A stretch of 64,000 bases of DNA, taken from JBDSSS01 sp963764195 (lineage in GTDB: Bacteria > Actinomycetota > Actinomycetes > Actinomycetales > Dermatophilaceae). Below, piece after piece: positions 1 to 7,963 of this stretch (within the stretch, counting starts at the first letter, position 1; the number at the start of each line of letters is the position of its first letter). The notes beneath the pieces were generated by a model that did no database searches, was not told where the DNA came from, and was given only the letters and a program-made list of their open reading frames with translations. Location: NCBI GenBank assembly GCA_963764195.1, contig CAVXRG010000010.1:1054001-1118000 (forward strand), read 5' to 3'. The position numbers were made by a program, and so were the translations under genes.

Positions 1-290
1 ACAACCGCTATCTCTGGATGAACCTCAAACGCATCATCTCGAGCCACTTCGCCAACTACCGCGAGGCGTGGGAGGCCAACGAGCTGGTCACCCGGGGCCT
101 GATCCACCCGACCCTCAGCCGCACCTACACCCTCGACGAGGTCGGGCAGGCCGCGCTCGACGTGCACCACAACCTGCACCAGGGCAAGGTCGGGGTGCTC
201 GCGCTCTCGCCGGAGGCCGGCTTGGGCGTCACCGACGTCGAGCGGCGGGCGCAGCTCGAGCCGGAGATCAACCGCTTCCGGAACCGATGA
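1..290 (+). CDS. ccr: Crotonyl-CoA carboxylase/reductase, C-terminal fragment (5' end outside window)
   Basis: The frame is open from base 3 and reads NRYLWMNLKRII, then SSHFANYREAWEAN and NLHQGKVGVLALSPEEG-like text ending RFRNR. This is the C-terminal signature of crotonyl-CoA carboxylase/reductase, an NADPH-dependent medium-chain reductase that carboxylates crotonyl-CoA to ethylmalonyl-CoA in the ethylmalonyl-CoA pathway. About 95 of the family's usual ~440 residues are present; the start lies upstream. The Met at base 18 is internal, not a start. The mutase for the next pathway step (meaA) lies 5.5 kb downstream on the other strand. Family call from recalled motif similarity; confident. 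Confidence 0.88.
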   Translation, partial: NRYLWMNLKRIISSHFANYREAWEANELVTRGLIHPTLSRTYTLDEVGQAALDVHHNLHQGKVGVLALSPEAGLGVTDVERRAQLEPEINRFRNR

Positions 291-375
291 GGAGCCGGTG
301 AGCCGCCGCTGAGTGCGCGTCTGACTGCCGTCGTGGTGGTCCGTGCGTCGCCCCGACAGGTCGTCGCCCCTCGCG

Positions 376-381
376 TAGGCT
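376..381 (+). promoter_or_regulatory. Leaderless-type -10 box (TAGGCT)
   Basis: TAGGCT ends seven bases before the GTG at 389, the spacing expected if transcription starts at the start codon. No ribosome binding site is present. Confidence 0.5.
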
Positions 382-388
382 CCCCACG

Positions 389-1639
389 GTGAGCATGTGG
401 AGCCGGTGGTCGGCGTTTCGTCGCGCCCAGCGCGACCACCTCGCCGACCGGCGGGGACGCACCCTCGGCGATCCCGGCAGTGACCCGGCACAGGACGAGC
501 AGCTCGAGCACGACCTCCTCGAGAGCACCCTCCCCCTCGGGGACGACGGTCCCGTCCGCCGGCCGGGCCCGACCCGCGGCTTCGGGCCCGCCGGCAGCCC
601 GCTCAACCGGCAGTCCCCCTTCTACGTCGGTTTCGTCGGAGCCCTCGGGGTGCTCACGGCGTATGCCGTCACGCAGGCCATCGGACGGCTCGACACGACG
701 ATCACCCTGCTCGTCGTCGCCTTCTTCCTCACGCTCTCGCTCAACCCCCTCGTCGAAGGCCTCGTCCGCCGCGGCCTGCGCCGGGGTGGGGCCGTGGCCA
801 TCGTCTTCACCGGGCTGCTCGCCGTGTTCACCCTCGTCGGAGCGGTCGTCATCCCGCCCGTCGCAGAGCAGGGTGCCGAGCTGACGACGAACGCCCCGTC
901 GATGCTCGACGGGCTGCTGCAGAACGCGTGGGTCCAGGACGTCGACCACCGCTACCAGCTGATCCAGCGCTTCCAGGACGAGATCAACAACCGGGTGTCG
1001 GACGGCAACCTCTGGGCCTCGATCTTCGGCGGGGTGCTCGACGCGAGCCGGGTCATCGCCTCGAGCATCTTCGGCGTCCTGACCGTCCTCGTCCTCACCC
1101 TCTACTTCCTCGCCTCGCTGCCGGCCGTGAAGCAGGCGGCCTACGCCTTGGTCCCGGCCAGCCGCCGCCCCCGCGTCATCTCGCTCGCCGAGGAGATCAT
1201 GCGCCGGGTGGGGTCCTACGCGATCGGTCAGGTCTCGGTCGCAGCGATCAACGCCTTCTTCGCCTGGATCATGATGAGCCTCATCGGGCTGCGTTTCGCG
1301 GCCGTCCTCGCCGTCGCCGTCGGCTTCCTCGGGCTCATCCCGATGGTCGGCGCGACGCTCGGTGCCTCGATCGTCGCTGTCGTCGCCTTCTTCGACGAGC
1401 CGAAGAAGGCGCTCATCGTCATCGCCTACTTCATCGTCTACCAGCAGATCGAGAACTACGCCCTGATGCCGCGGATCATGCAGCGGACGGTCTCGGTGCC
1501 CGGCGCCGTCACCGTCGTGGCCGCGCTCGCGGGCGGCACCCTGCTCGGGGTGCTCGGCGCGCTGCTCGCGATCCCGGTCGCCGCCGGCCTGCTGCTCATC
1601 TACGAGGAGGTCCTCGTCCCGCGCCAACGTCGACACTGA
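389..1639 (+). CDS. AI-2E family transporter (PerM/UPF0118-like membrane exporter)
   Basis: A 416-residue integral membrane protein. After an ~80-residue charged N-terminal arm it shows paired hydrophobic segments, the NPLVEGLVRRGLRRG region, a soluble middle loop and a C-terminal block with LIPMVGATLGA, QQIENYALMPRIM and LGVLGALLAIPVAAG. These are typical of the AI-2E exporter family, whose substrates are mostly unknown; the name does not prove AI-2 transport. The GTG start at 389 follows a TAGGCT -10 box with no Shine-Dalgarno, implying a leaderless mRNA. ChaA-like antiporter follows in the same direction after about 60 bases. Confidence 0.85.
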   Translation: MSMWSRWSAFRRAQRDHLADRRGRTLGDPGSDPAQDEQLEHDLLESTLPLGDDGPVRRPGPTRGFGPAGSPLNRQSPFYVGFVGALGVLTAYAVTQAIGRLDTTITLLVVAFFLTLSLNPLVEGLVRRGLRRGGAVAIVFTGLLAVFTLVGAVVIPPVAEQGAELTTNAPSMLDGLLQNAWVQDVDHRYQLIQRFQDEINNRVSDGNLWASIFGGVLDASRVIASSIFGVLTVLVLTLYFLASLPAVKQAAYALVPASRRPRVISLAEEIMRRVGSYAIGQVSVAAINAFFAWIMMSLIGLRFAAVLAVAVGFLGLIPMVGATLGASIVAVVAFFDEPKKALIVIAYFIVYQQIENYALMPRIMQRTVSVPGAVTVVAALAGGTLLGVLGALLAIPVAAGLLLIYEEVLVPRQRRH

Positions 1640-1690
1640 CCCCGAGAAGCCGCCCCGTCGCCGATGACCGAGCCACCCGGTGGTGGCTGG

Positions 1691-1696
1691 GACAAT
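1691..1696 (+). promoter_or_regulatory. Leaderless-type -10 box (GACAAT)
   Basis: GACAAT with a six-base spacer before the ATG at 1703. This decides the start of the antiporter in favour of 1703 rather than 1664. Confidence 0.4.
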
Positions 1697-1702
1697 GAGG
1701 GC

Positions 1703-2821
1703 ATGCCCGCGACCCGCCGCCGCCCGCTCATGACGACGCTCCGGACGACTCCCTGGACGACCTGGGCCCCACCGGTGGCCCTGGTGGCCCTCGCCGCGAC
1801 CTGGGGCCGAGACCCCGGTCTGCTCGTCGTGCTCGTCGTCGCCGTCCTGCTCGGGGTCTCGGTCCTCGCGGCCGTCCACCATGCCGAGGTGGTCGCCCAC
1901 CGGGTCGGCGAACCCTTCGGCTCGATCGTGCTCGCCGTGGCGGTGACGATCATCGAGGTCGGGCTCATCGTCACCCTGATGGCCGCCGGCGGCGAGGGGT
2001 CGGCGAGCCTGGCCCGAGACACCGTCTTCGCGGCGGTGATGATCACCTGCAACGGCATCCTCGGCCTGTCGATCTTCGTCTCCGCGCGCCGTTACGGTTT
2101 CAGCCACTTCAACGCCGAGGGCACCGGCGGTGCGCTCGCGACGGTCGCCGTCCTCGCCGGGACCTGCCTCGTCCTGCCGACCTTCACTCTCGGCGCGTCC
2201 GGGCCGCAGTTCACCGGCATCCAGCTCGCCTTCGCCGCCGTCGCGTCGCTCGCGCTCTACGCGATGTTCATCGTCACCCAGACCCGACGCCACCGCGACT
2301 TCTTCCTCCCGGTTTCGGCGGCGGGCGAGATCCTCGACGAGGAGGTCCACGCCGACCCGCCCACGAGCCGGATGGCCCTGACGAGCCTCGGGCTGCTCGT
2401 CCTCTCGCTGGTCTGCGTCGTCGGCCTGGCCAAGGTCGAGTCGCCGGCCATCGAGGCAGCCGTCGCCGCGGTCGGCTTCCCCCCGTCCTTCGTCGGCGTC
2501 GTCATCGCCCTGCTCGTGCTCGCCCCGGAGACGCTGGCCGCCGTGCGCGCCGCCCAGCGGGAGCGCGTGCAGACGAGCCTCAACCTCGCCCTGGGTTCGG
2601 CGATGGCGAGCATCGGGCTGACGATCCCGGCACTCGCAGTCGCCTCGATCTGGCTCGACGGGCCGCTCACCCTCGGTCTCGGCGCGACCCAGGTCACCCT
2701 GCTGGCCATGACCGTGGTCGCCGGGGTCCTCACCGTCGTCCCGGGCAGGGCCACGCGGCTGCAGGGCGGCGTCCACCTCGTGCTCCTCGCGGCGTACCTC
2801 TTCCTCGCGGTCAATCCCTGA
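1703..2821 (+). CDS. chaA: Calcium/sodium:proton antiporter, ChaA family
   Basis: About 372 residues with roughly ten to eleven hydrophobic segments. Two conserved acidic CaCA-type motifs are visible: GEPFGSIVLAVAVTIIEVG near residue 70 and LGSAMASIGLTIPALAVAS near residue 300, the second repeat of the exchanger fold. ChaA proteins exchange Ca2+ or Na+ for protons at the inner membrane. An in-frame ATG exists at 1664, but the GACAAT -10 at 1691-1696 would lie inside that version, so 1703 (MPATRRRPL) is preferred. The stop leaves 32 bases before the convergent small gene. Confidence 0.85.
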   Translation: MPATRRRPLMTTLRTTPWTTWAPPVALVALAATWGRDPGLLVVLVVAVLLGVSVLAAVHHAEVVAHRVGEPFGSIVLAVAVTIIEVGLIVTLMAAGGEGSASLARDTVFAAVMITCNGILGLSIFVSARRYGFSHFNAEGTGGALATVAVLAGTCLVLPTFTLGASGPQFTGIQLAFAAVASLALYAMFIVTQTRRHRDFFLPVSAAGEILDEEVHADPPTSRMALTSLGLLVLSLVCVVGLAKVESPAIEAAVAAVGFPPSFVGVVIALLVLAPETLAAVRAAQRERVQTSLNLALGSAMASIGLTIPALAVASIWLDGPLTLGLGATQVTLLAMTVVAGVLTVVPGRATRLQGGVHLVLLAAYLFLAVNP

Positions 2822-2853
2822 CCCGAGAGGGCTGACCCACGATGCCTCGCGCC

Positions 2854-3162
2854 TCAGCGGTAGGCGTTGCCCGAGGGCCGCGCGTCACGGCGCTGCCAGC
2901 AAGCGGCGTGCCAGTGCCGCCGGTCCCCGAGGCCGCCCACCCCCTCGGCCGGCCAGACGACGACGTGGGGCGTGCCCGGGGTGATGTCCTGCTGGCAGCC
3001 GGGGCAGAGGTAGTCCCGCGTCGCGGTGGCGCCCGTCACCGAGCGCACGGTCCAGCGCACACCGGCATACGCCTCCTCGCGCGTCGTGCCCCCCTGGATC
3101 CGGGTGACGTCGAGCGGCACGTGCTCGCGCGCGTGCTTGCTGGGTCGACGGCGGGACGGCAT
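2854..3162 (-). CDS. Conserved small actinobacterial protein with Cys/His zinc-type motif
   Basis: 102 residues, start MPSRRRPSKHAR. A CPGC pair followed by a PGTPHVVVWP segment and HWHAACW suggests a metal-binding CxxC...HxxxC knuckle. Similar proteins occur widely in actinobacteria, sometimes misleadingly annotated as ATP/GTP-binding, with no established function. The ATG at 3162 lies six bases after a GATACT -10-like hexamer (3169-3174), so translation is probably leaderless. The N-terminus is strongly basic. It is convergent with the antiporter and follows the fused dehydrogenase in the same direction. Confidence 0.7.
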   Translation of the reverse strand: MPSRRRPSKHAREHVPLDVTRIQGGTTREEAYAGVRWTVRSVTGATATRDYLCPGCQQDITPGTPHVVVWPAEGVGGLGDRRHWHAACWQRRDARPSGNAYR

Positions 3163-3225
3163 GACCCCAGTATCCGCCATCCGCCGGCGGCGTCCCGACG
3201 GCGACGGTGACCGTTTCCCCGCCCC

Positions 3226-5004
3226 TCAGGCGTAGGTGCGGAAGCCGCGACCCGTCTTGCGGCCGAGGTAGCCGGCCGTGACGAGGTGCTCGAGCAGCGG
3301 TGCCGGCGCATAGCCCCGCTCGCGGAACTCGAGGTAGAGCTCGCGCTCGATCGCCAGCGACACGTCGAGGCCGACAGCGTCGAGCAGCTCGAACGGCCCC
3401 ATCGGCAGACCACAGCCGGTCTTCATCGCCGTGTCGATGTCGTCGGCGCTCGCGTAGTTGGCGTCGAGCATCTTCACCGCGTCGTTGAGGTAGGGGAAGA
3501 GCAGGGCGTTGACGATGAACCCGGCCCGGTCGCCGCACGTCACGGGGTGCTTGCCGATGCGGGCGCACAGGTCCTGGACCGTCGCGACGACGTCGTCGGA
3601 GGTCGAGACCGTGCGGACGACCTCGACGAGACGCATCACCTGGGCGGGGTTGAAGAAGTGGACCCCGACCACGTCCTCAGGACGCTTCGTCGCGGCGGCG
3701 CACTCGATGACGGGGAGCGAGCTCGTCGTCGTCGCGAGGATGGCGCCGGGTCGGCAGATCTCGTCGAGGTTCTCGAAGAGAGCGCGCTTGACGGTGAGGT
3801 CCTCGACGACGGCCTCGACGACGATGTCGACGTCGGCGAGGTCCTCCAGCCGGGTGCTGCCGGTGATCCGAGCGAGCGCGGCGTCGCGGTCGGCCTCGGT
3901 GATCTTGCCCCGCTGGAAGCCCTTCTCCAGGCTCTTCTCGATGCCCGCGCGCACGGACTCCACCCGGGCGTCGGAGCGGGTCACGTAGGTGACGTCGTGA
4001 CCGGCCTTGGCGAACACCTCGACGATGCCGGTCGCCATCGTCCCCGAGCCGACGACCCCGACCGACCGGATCGGCCGCAGCCCCTCGGCCGCCCCGACGC
4101 CGGCTGCCGGCGTGAGCGCGTCGTCGACGACCTGGGAGCTGCCCGGCTCGGCATAGGTGTAGAAGCCGCGGCCGCTCTTGCGACCCCGGAGGCCGGCACT
4201 GACCATCTGCTTGAGGATCGGGCTCGGGGCGTGGAGGCGCTCGCGGCCCTGCTTGTACATCGTGTCGAGGATCTCGTAGGCGGTGTCGAGGCCGATGAGG
4301 TCCATCAGCGCGAGCGGGCCCATCGGGTAGCCGCACCCGAGCTTCATCGACGCGTCGATGTCCTCACGGGTCGCATAGCGGCTCTCGTACATCGAGACCG
4401 CGTGGTTGAGGTAGCCGAAGAGCAGTGCGTTGGCGATGAAGCCGGCCTTGTCCCCGACGATGACCGGCTTCTTGCCGAGCCGCTCGGCGAGGGCCTTGAC
4501 GTCCTCGAAGATCTCGTCACTCGTGATGACCGTCTTGATCACTTCGACGAACTGGAGCACCGGGGCGGGGTTGAAGAAGTGCATCCCGACGACCCGCTTC
4601 GGGTTGACCGTCGCGACGGCGATCTCGGTCACCGGCAGGCTCGAGGTGTTCGTCGCGAGGATGGCGTCGTCACTGACGATCGTGTCGAGGCGGGCGAAGA
4701 TCTCGCGCTTCAGCGCCAGCTTCTCCGGGACCGCTTCGACGACGAGCTGGCACGGGGCGAGCTCCCCCATGTCGGCGGTGAACCGGACCCGCTCGTGCAG
4801 CTGCGCCTGCTCCTGCCCGCTCATCTTGCCGCGGGAGACGGCCCGGCTCGTCGAGTGGGTCAGCACCCCACGGCCCCTCTCCACCGCGTCGTCGCTCACC
4901 TCGACCGCGACGACGTCGATGCCGTTGCGGGCGAAGACCTCGACGATGCCGGCGCCCATCGTGCCGAGTCCGATCACGCCGACCTTGGTGAAGTCTCGAG
5001 TCAT
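3226..5004 (-). CDS. 3-hydroxyacyl-CoA dehydrogenase, two tandem copies fused in one chain
   Basis: 592 residues, made of two complete 3-hydroxyacyl-CoA dehydrogenase modules of ~290 residues. Each begins with a Rossmann motif (VGVIGLGTMGAGI near residue 10; VGVVGSGTMATGI near residue 315), carries a HFFNPA active-site segment and ends in a GRKSGRGFYTY / GRKTGRGFRTY helical-domain signature. The family oxidises (S)-3-hydroxyacyl-CoA with NAD+. Bacterial PaaH/Hbd enzymes usually have one module of ~285 residues, so this is an internal duplication and fusion. ATG 5004 is chosen because the protein then starts MTRDFTKVGVIG; the longer reading adds unrelated arginine-rich sequence. Near ccr and meaA it could supply the 3-hydroxybutyryl-CoA step. 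Confidence 0.9.
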   Translation of the reverse strand: MTRDFTKVGVIGLGTMGAGIVEVFARNGIDVVAVEVSDDAVERGRGVLTHSTSRAVSRGKMSGQEQAQLHERVRFTADMGELAPCQLVVEAVPEKLALKREIFARLDTIVSDDAILATNTSSLPVTEIAVATVNPKRVVGMHFFNPAPVLQFVEVIKTVITSDEIFEDVKALAERLGKKPVIVGDKAGFIANALLFGYLNHAVSMYESRYATREDIDASMKLGCGYPMGPLALMDLIGLDTAYEILDTMYKQGRERLHAPSPILKQMVSAGLRGRKSGRGFYTYAEPGSSQVVDDALTPAAGVGAAEGLRPIRSVGVVGSGTMATGIVEVFAKAGHDVTYVTRSDARVESVRAGIEKSLEKGFQRGKITEADRDAALARITGSTRLEDLADVDIVVEAVVEDLTVKRALFENLDEICRPGAILATTTSSLPVIECAAATKRPEDVVGVHFFNPAQVMRLVEVVRTVSTSDDVVATVQDLCARIGKHPVTCGDRAGFIVNALLFPYLNDAVKMLDANYASADDIDTAMKTGCGLPMGPFELLDAVGLDVSLAIERELYLEFRERGYAPAPLLEHLVTAGYLGRKTGRGFRTYA

Positions 5005-5104
5005 GGGCCCCACTCTCCCAGAGCCGGTATGCCGCCCACACCCGCCCCGCACGTGAGCCTGCCCACGCGCGGTGGCGCGTTCGCGGGCAGGGCCGCCCGG
5101 GACC

Positions 5105-5110
5105 TAGGGT
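5105..5110 (+). promoter_or_regulatory. Leaderless-type -10 box of nucS (TAGGGT)
   Basis: TAGGGT followed by six bases and GTG 5117. No ribosome binding site precedes the start. Confidence 0.55.
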
Positions 5111-5116
5111 GGCCGC

Positions 5117-5812
5117 GTGCGTCTTGTCATTGCCCGCTGCAGCGTCGACTACGACGGTCGGCTCACCGCCCACCTGCCCCTCGCCACCCGGCTGCTCGTC
5201 GTCAAGGCCGACGGGTCGGTGCTCGTGCACAGCGACGGGGGGTCCTACAAGCCGCTCAACTGGATGTCGCCGCCGTGCAGCATGGCCGAGGTCGAGCCCG
5301 ACGAGGCGCAGGCGGCCGAGGGCGTCGTGGCGGTCTGGCGGGTGCAGCACGCGAAGAGCGAGGACCGGCTCACCGTGCTGCTCCACGAGGTCCTGCACGA
5401 CTCGGCCCACGAGCTCGGCATCGACCCGGGTCTGGTCAAGGACGGGGTCGAGGCGCACCTGCAGCGCCTGCTGGCCGAGCACATCCACACCCTCGGCGAC
5501 GGGTGGTCGCTCGTGCGCCGGGAGTACATGACGGCCATCGGGCCCGTCGACATCCTCGCGCGGGACCACGCCGGGGCGAGCGTCGCCGTCGAGATCAAGC
5601 GACGCGGCGAGATCGACGGCGTCGAGCAGCTCACCCGCTACCTCGAGCTGATGAACCGCGACCCACACCTGTCGCCCGTGACCGGGATCTTCGCCGCCCA
5701 GGTGATCAAGCCCCAGGCTCGCACCCTCGCCGAGGACCGCGGCATCCGCTGCGTCGTGCTCGACTACGACGCGCTCAAGGGCATCGACGACACGGAGTCC
5801 CGGCTCTTCTGA
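5117..5812 (+). CDS. nucS: Endonuclease NucS/EndoMS (non-canonical mismatch repair)
   Basis: 231 residues. NucS cleaves both strands at G-T, G-G and T-T mismatches and replaces MutS/MutL in actinobacteria. The nuclease domain shows the RecB-like motif: Asp145 in GPVDILARD, Glu159 and Lys161 in VEIKRRG, then Gln171. The N-terminal beta-sandwich carries the conserved KPLNWM segment at residues 45-50. The protein ends ESRLF, consistent with a C-terminal beta-clamp contact as in other NucS proteins. Length matches the family. The GTG start is placed by the adjacent -10 box. It is convergent with meaA. Confidence 0.95.
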   Translation: MRLVIARCSVDYDGRLTAHLPLATRLLVVKADGSVLVHSDGGSYKPLNWMSPPCSMAEVEPDEAQAAEGVVAVWRVQHAKSEDRLTVLLHEVLHDSAHELGIDPGLVKDGVEAHLQRLLAEHIHTLGDGWSLVRREYMTAIGPVDILARDHAGASVAVEIKRRGEIDGVEQLTRYLELMNRDPHLSPVTGIFAAQVIKPQARTLAEDRGIRCVVLDYDALKGIDDTESRLF

Positions 5813-5822
5813 GCCCGGCGCT

Positions 5823-5868
5823 CAGACGGTGCTGTCAGACGGTGCTGTCAGACGGCGCTGTCAGACGG
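5823..5868. repeat. 13-bp tandem repeat (CAGACGGTGCTGT, 3.5 units) at the meaA stop codon
   Basis: Three units at 5823-5835, 5836-5848 and 5849-5861 (one T-to-C change in the third) plus a half unit CAGACGG. The meaA stop codon (5848-5850) straddles the junction of units two and three. It fills the convergent gap between nucS and meaA, where no hairpin terminator is seen. Confidence 0.9.
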
Positions 5869-7923
5869 CTCGAGCGGCCGCAGACCCCGGCTGCGTCGGA
5901 CCACCGCGACCATCTCGGTCATGATCTCGTTGAGGCCGAAGTCCTTCGGGGTGAAGACGGCTGCGACCCCGGTGGCACGGAGCGTGGCGGCGTCGGCCTC
6001 GGGGATGATCCCGCCGACGATGACGGGGACGTCGCCGGCCCCGGCAGCCTCCAGCCCGGCGATGACGTCGGGCACGAGCTGCAGGTGCGACCCGGAGAGG
6101 ATCGAGAGGCCGACGAGGTGGACGTCCTCGGCGACGGCGGCCGCGACGATCTGGGCCGGCGTGAGGCGGATGCCCTGGTAGACGACCTCGAAGCCCGCAT
6201 CCCGCGCCCGGACGGCGATCTGCTCGGCGCCGTTGCTGTGGCCGTCGAGCCCGGGCTTGCCGACGAGCACCCGGAGCCGCTCACCGAGCTCGTCGGCGGT
6301 GCGCGCCACGGCGGCGCGCACGAGTGAGAGCGCCTCCCCCGGCTCCGCGCCGCCGACCCCGACCGACCCGGAGACGCCGGTGGGCGCGCGGTACTCGCCG
6401 AAGACCTCGCGCAGGGTCGTGGCCCACTCCCCCGTCGTCACCTCGGCACGGGCGCACTCGAGCGAGGCCACCATGAGGTTGGCTCCCGACACCGCGTCGT
6501 CACGAAGGCGCTCGAGGGACCGTTCGGCGCGCGCGCGGCGGGCGGGGTCGGCGTCGCGGCGCTCCCGCCAGGCACGCACCGCCTCGACCGCGGCCCGCTC
6601 GACGCCGGCGTCGACGGCCTGGACCGCCGTGTCGAGGTCGGCGGTGAGCGGGTTGGGCTCGGTCGTGGTGAAGCGGTTGACCCCGACGACGACGTCGTCC
6701 CCCGACTCCATCCGGCGACGACGCTCGGCGTGCGAGGAGACGAGGGCCGACTTCATGTAGCCGGACTCCACGGCGGCGACGGCGCCGCCGAGAGCCTCGA
6801 CCCGGCCCATCTCGGCACGGACCCCGGCCACCAGCTCGGCCACCTTCGTCTCGACGACGACAGAGCCGACGAAGAGGTCCTCGTGCTCGAGCAGGTCGGA
6901 CTCGAAGGCGAGGACCTGCTGCATCCGCAGGCTCCACTGCTGGTCCCACGGGCGGGGCAGGCCGAGCGCCTCGTTCCAGGCCGGGAGCTGGACGGCTCTG
7001 GCTCGGGCGTCCTTGGAGAGGGTGACGGCGAGCATCTCGAGGACGATCCGCTGGACGTTGTTCTCCGGCTGCGCCTCGGTCAGGCCGAGGCTGTTGACCT
7101 GGACTCCGTAACGGAACCGGCGGGCCGCCGCGTCGCTCACCCCGTAGCGCTCGCGGGTCAGCTCGTCCCAGAGCTGGACGAAGGCGCGCATCTTGCACAT
7201 CTCCTCGACGAAGCGGACCCCGGCGTTGACGAAGAAGCTGACCCGCGCCACGACGGCCGGGAAGTCCTCGGGGGCCACCTGACCGGAGTCGCGGACCGCG
7301 TCGAGGACGGCCACCGCGGTCGCCATCGCGTAGGCGATCTCCTGCACGGGGGTCGCACCGGCCTCCTGGAGGTGGTAGCTGCAGATGTTGATCGGGTTCC
7401 ACCGGGGCATCGCCGAGACGGTGTAGGCGATCATGTCGGTGGTGAGTCGGAGCGAGGGAGCCGGCGCGAAGACGTAGGTCCCGCGGGAGAGGTACTCCTT
7501 GATGATGTCGTTCTGCGTCGTGCCGGCGAGCCCCCGCACCCACGTGGCCGGGTCCTCCCCCGCCTCGGTCGCCTGGCGCTCCGCGGTGACCTGGTACATC
7601 GCGAGGAGCCACATCGCCGTCGCGTTGATCGTCATCGAGGTGTTCATGTCGCGCAGCGGGATCGCCTCGAAGAGGGCCGCCATGTCCCCGATGTGGCTCA
7701 CCGGCACTCCAACCTTGCCGACCTCCCCGCGGGCCAGCAGGTGGTCGGGGTCGTAGCCCGTCTGGGTGGGCAGGTCGAAGGCGACGGACAGGCCGGTCTG
7801 CCCCTTGGCGAGGTTGCGCCGGTAGAGCGCATTGCTCGCGGCGGCGCTCGAGTGACCGGCATACGTGCGCATCACCCACGGACGGTCACGGGAGGGACGC
7901 GGCTGGCTCTCCGGTGAGGACAT
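5848..7923 (-). CDS. meaA: B12-dependent acyl-CoA mutase, probable ethylmalonyl-CoA mutase (MeaA)
   Basis: 691 residues in single-chain layout: a catalytic TIM barrel (residues ~20-530, with the PWVMRTYAGHSSA opening and FDLPTQTGYDPD), then a B12-binding domain with VLVGKPGLDGHSNG (base-off ligand His562 in DxHxxG), LSILSGSH and IVGGIIP. The N-terminus and ccr neighbourhood match MeaA/Ecm, which turns (2R)-ethylmalonyl-CoA into methylsuccinyl-CoA, rather than the two-subunit methylmalonyl-CoA mutase. ATG 7923 follows TACGGT by six bases (leaderless). A cobalamin adenosyltransferase lies 2 kb away. Substrate assignment is inference. Confidence 0.87.
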   Translation of the reverse strand: MSSPESQPRPSRDRPWVMRTYAGHSSAAASNALYRRNLAKGQTGLSVAFDLPTQTGYDPDHLLARGEVGKVGVPVSHIGDMAALFEAIPLRDMNTSMTINATAMWLLAMYQVTAERQATEAGEDPATWVRGLAGTTQNDIIKEYLSRGTYVFAPAPSLRLTTDMIAYTVSAMPRWNPINICSYHLQEAGATPVQEIAYAMATAVAVLDAVRDSGQVAPEDFPAVVARVSFFVNAGVRFVEEMCKMRAFVQLWDELTRERYGVSDAAARRFRYGVQVNSLGLTEAQPENNVQRIVLEMLAVTLSKDARARAVQLPAWNEALGLPRPWDQQWSLRMQQVLAFESDLLEHEDLFVGSVVVETKVAELVAGVRAEMGRVEALGGAVAAVESGYMKSALVSSHAERRRRMESGDDVVVGVNRFTTTEPNPLTADLDTAVQAVDAGVERAAVEAVRAWRERRDADPARRARAERSLERLRDDAVSGANLMVASLECARAEVTTGEWATTLREVFGEYRAPTGVSGSVGVGGAEPGEALSLVRAAVARTADELGERLRVLVGKPGLDGHSNGAEQIAVRARDAGFEVVYQGIRLTPAQIVAAAVAEDVHLVGLSILSGSHLQLVPDVIAGLEAAGAGDVPVIVGGIIPEADAATLRATGVAAVFTPKDFGLNEIMTEMVAVVRRSRGLRPLEPSDSAV

Positions 7924-7929
7924 GCCCCG

Positions 7930-7935
7930 ACCGTA
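7930..7935 (-). promoter_or_regulatory. Leaderless-type -10 box of meaA (TACGGT)
   Basis: On the minus strand TACGGT is followed by six bases (CGGGGC) and ATG 7923. Confidence 0.45.
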
Positions 7936-7963
7936 CCGGCGGGTCCCGGGGGTGAGCAGTGCC

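Noticed and set aside
1664..1702. Upstream ATG 1664 as start of the antiporter
   Set aside because: The likely -10 box lies inside this extension and the added residues are Gly/Pro-rich and not family-like.
125..2776. An 880-codon open frame on the minus strand opposite the exporter and antiporter
   Set aside because: It is antisense to two well-supported membrane protein genes and is composed of D/E/R/G-rich low-complexity text, the usual shadow of high-GC third-position bias.
3286..6327. A 1,013-codon plus-strand frame across the dehydrogenase and nucS
   Set aside because: Antisense shadow of the fused dehydrogenase; composition biased and no domain readable.
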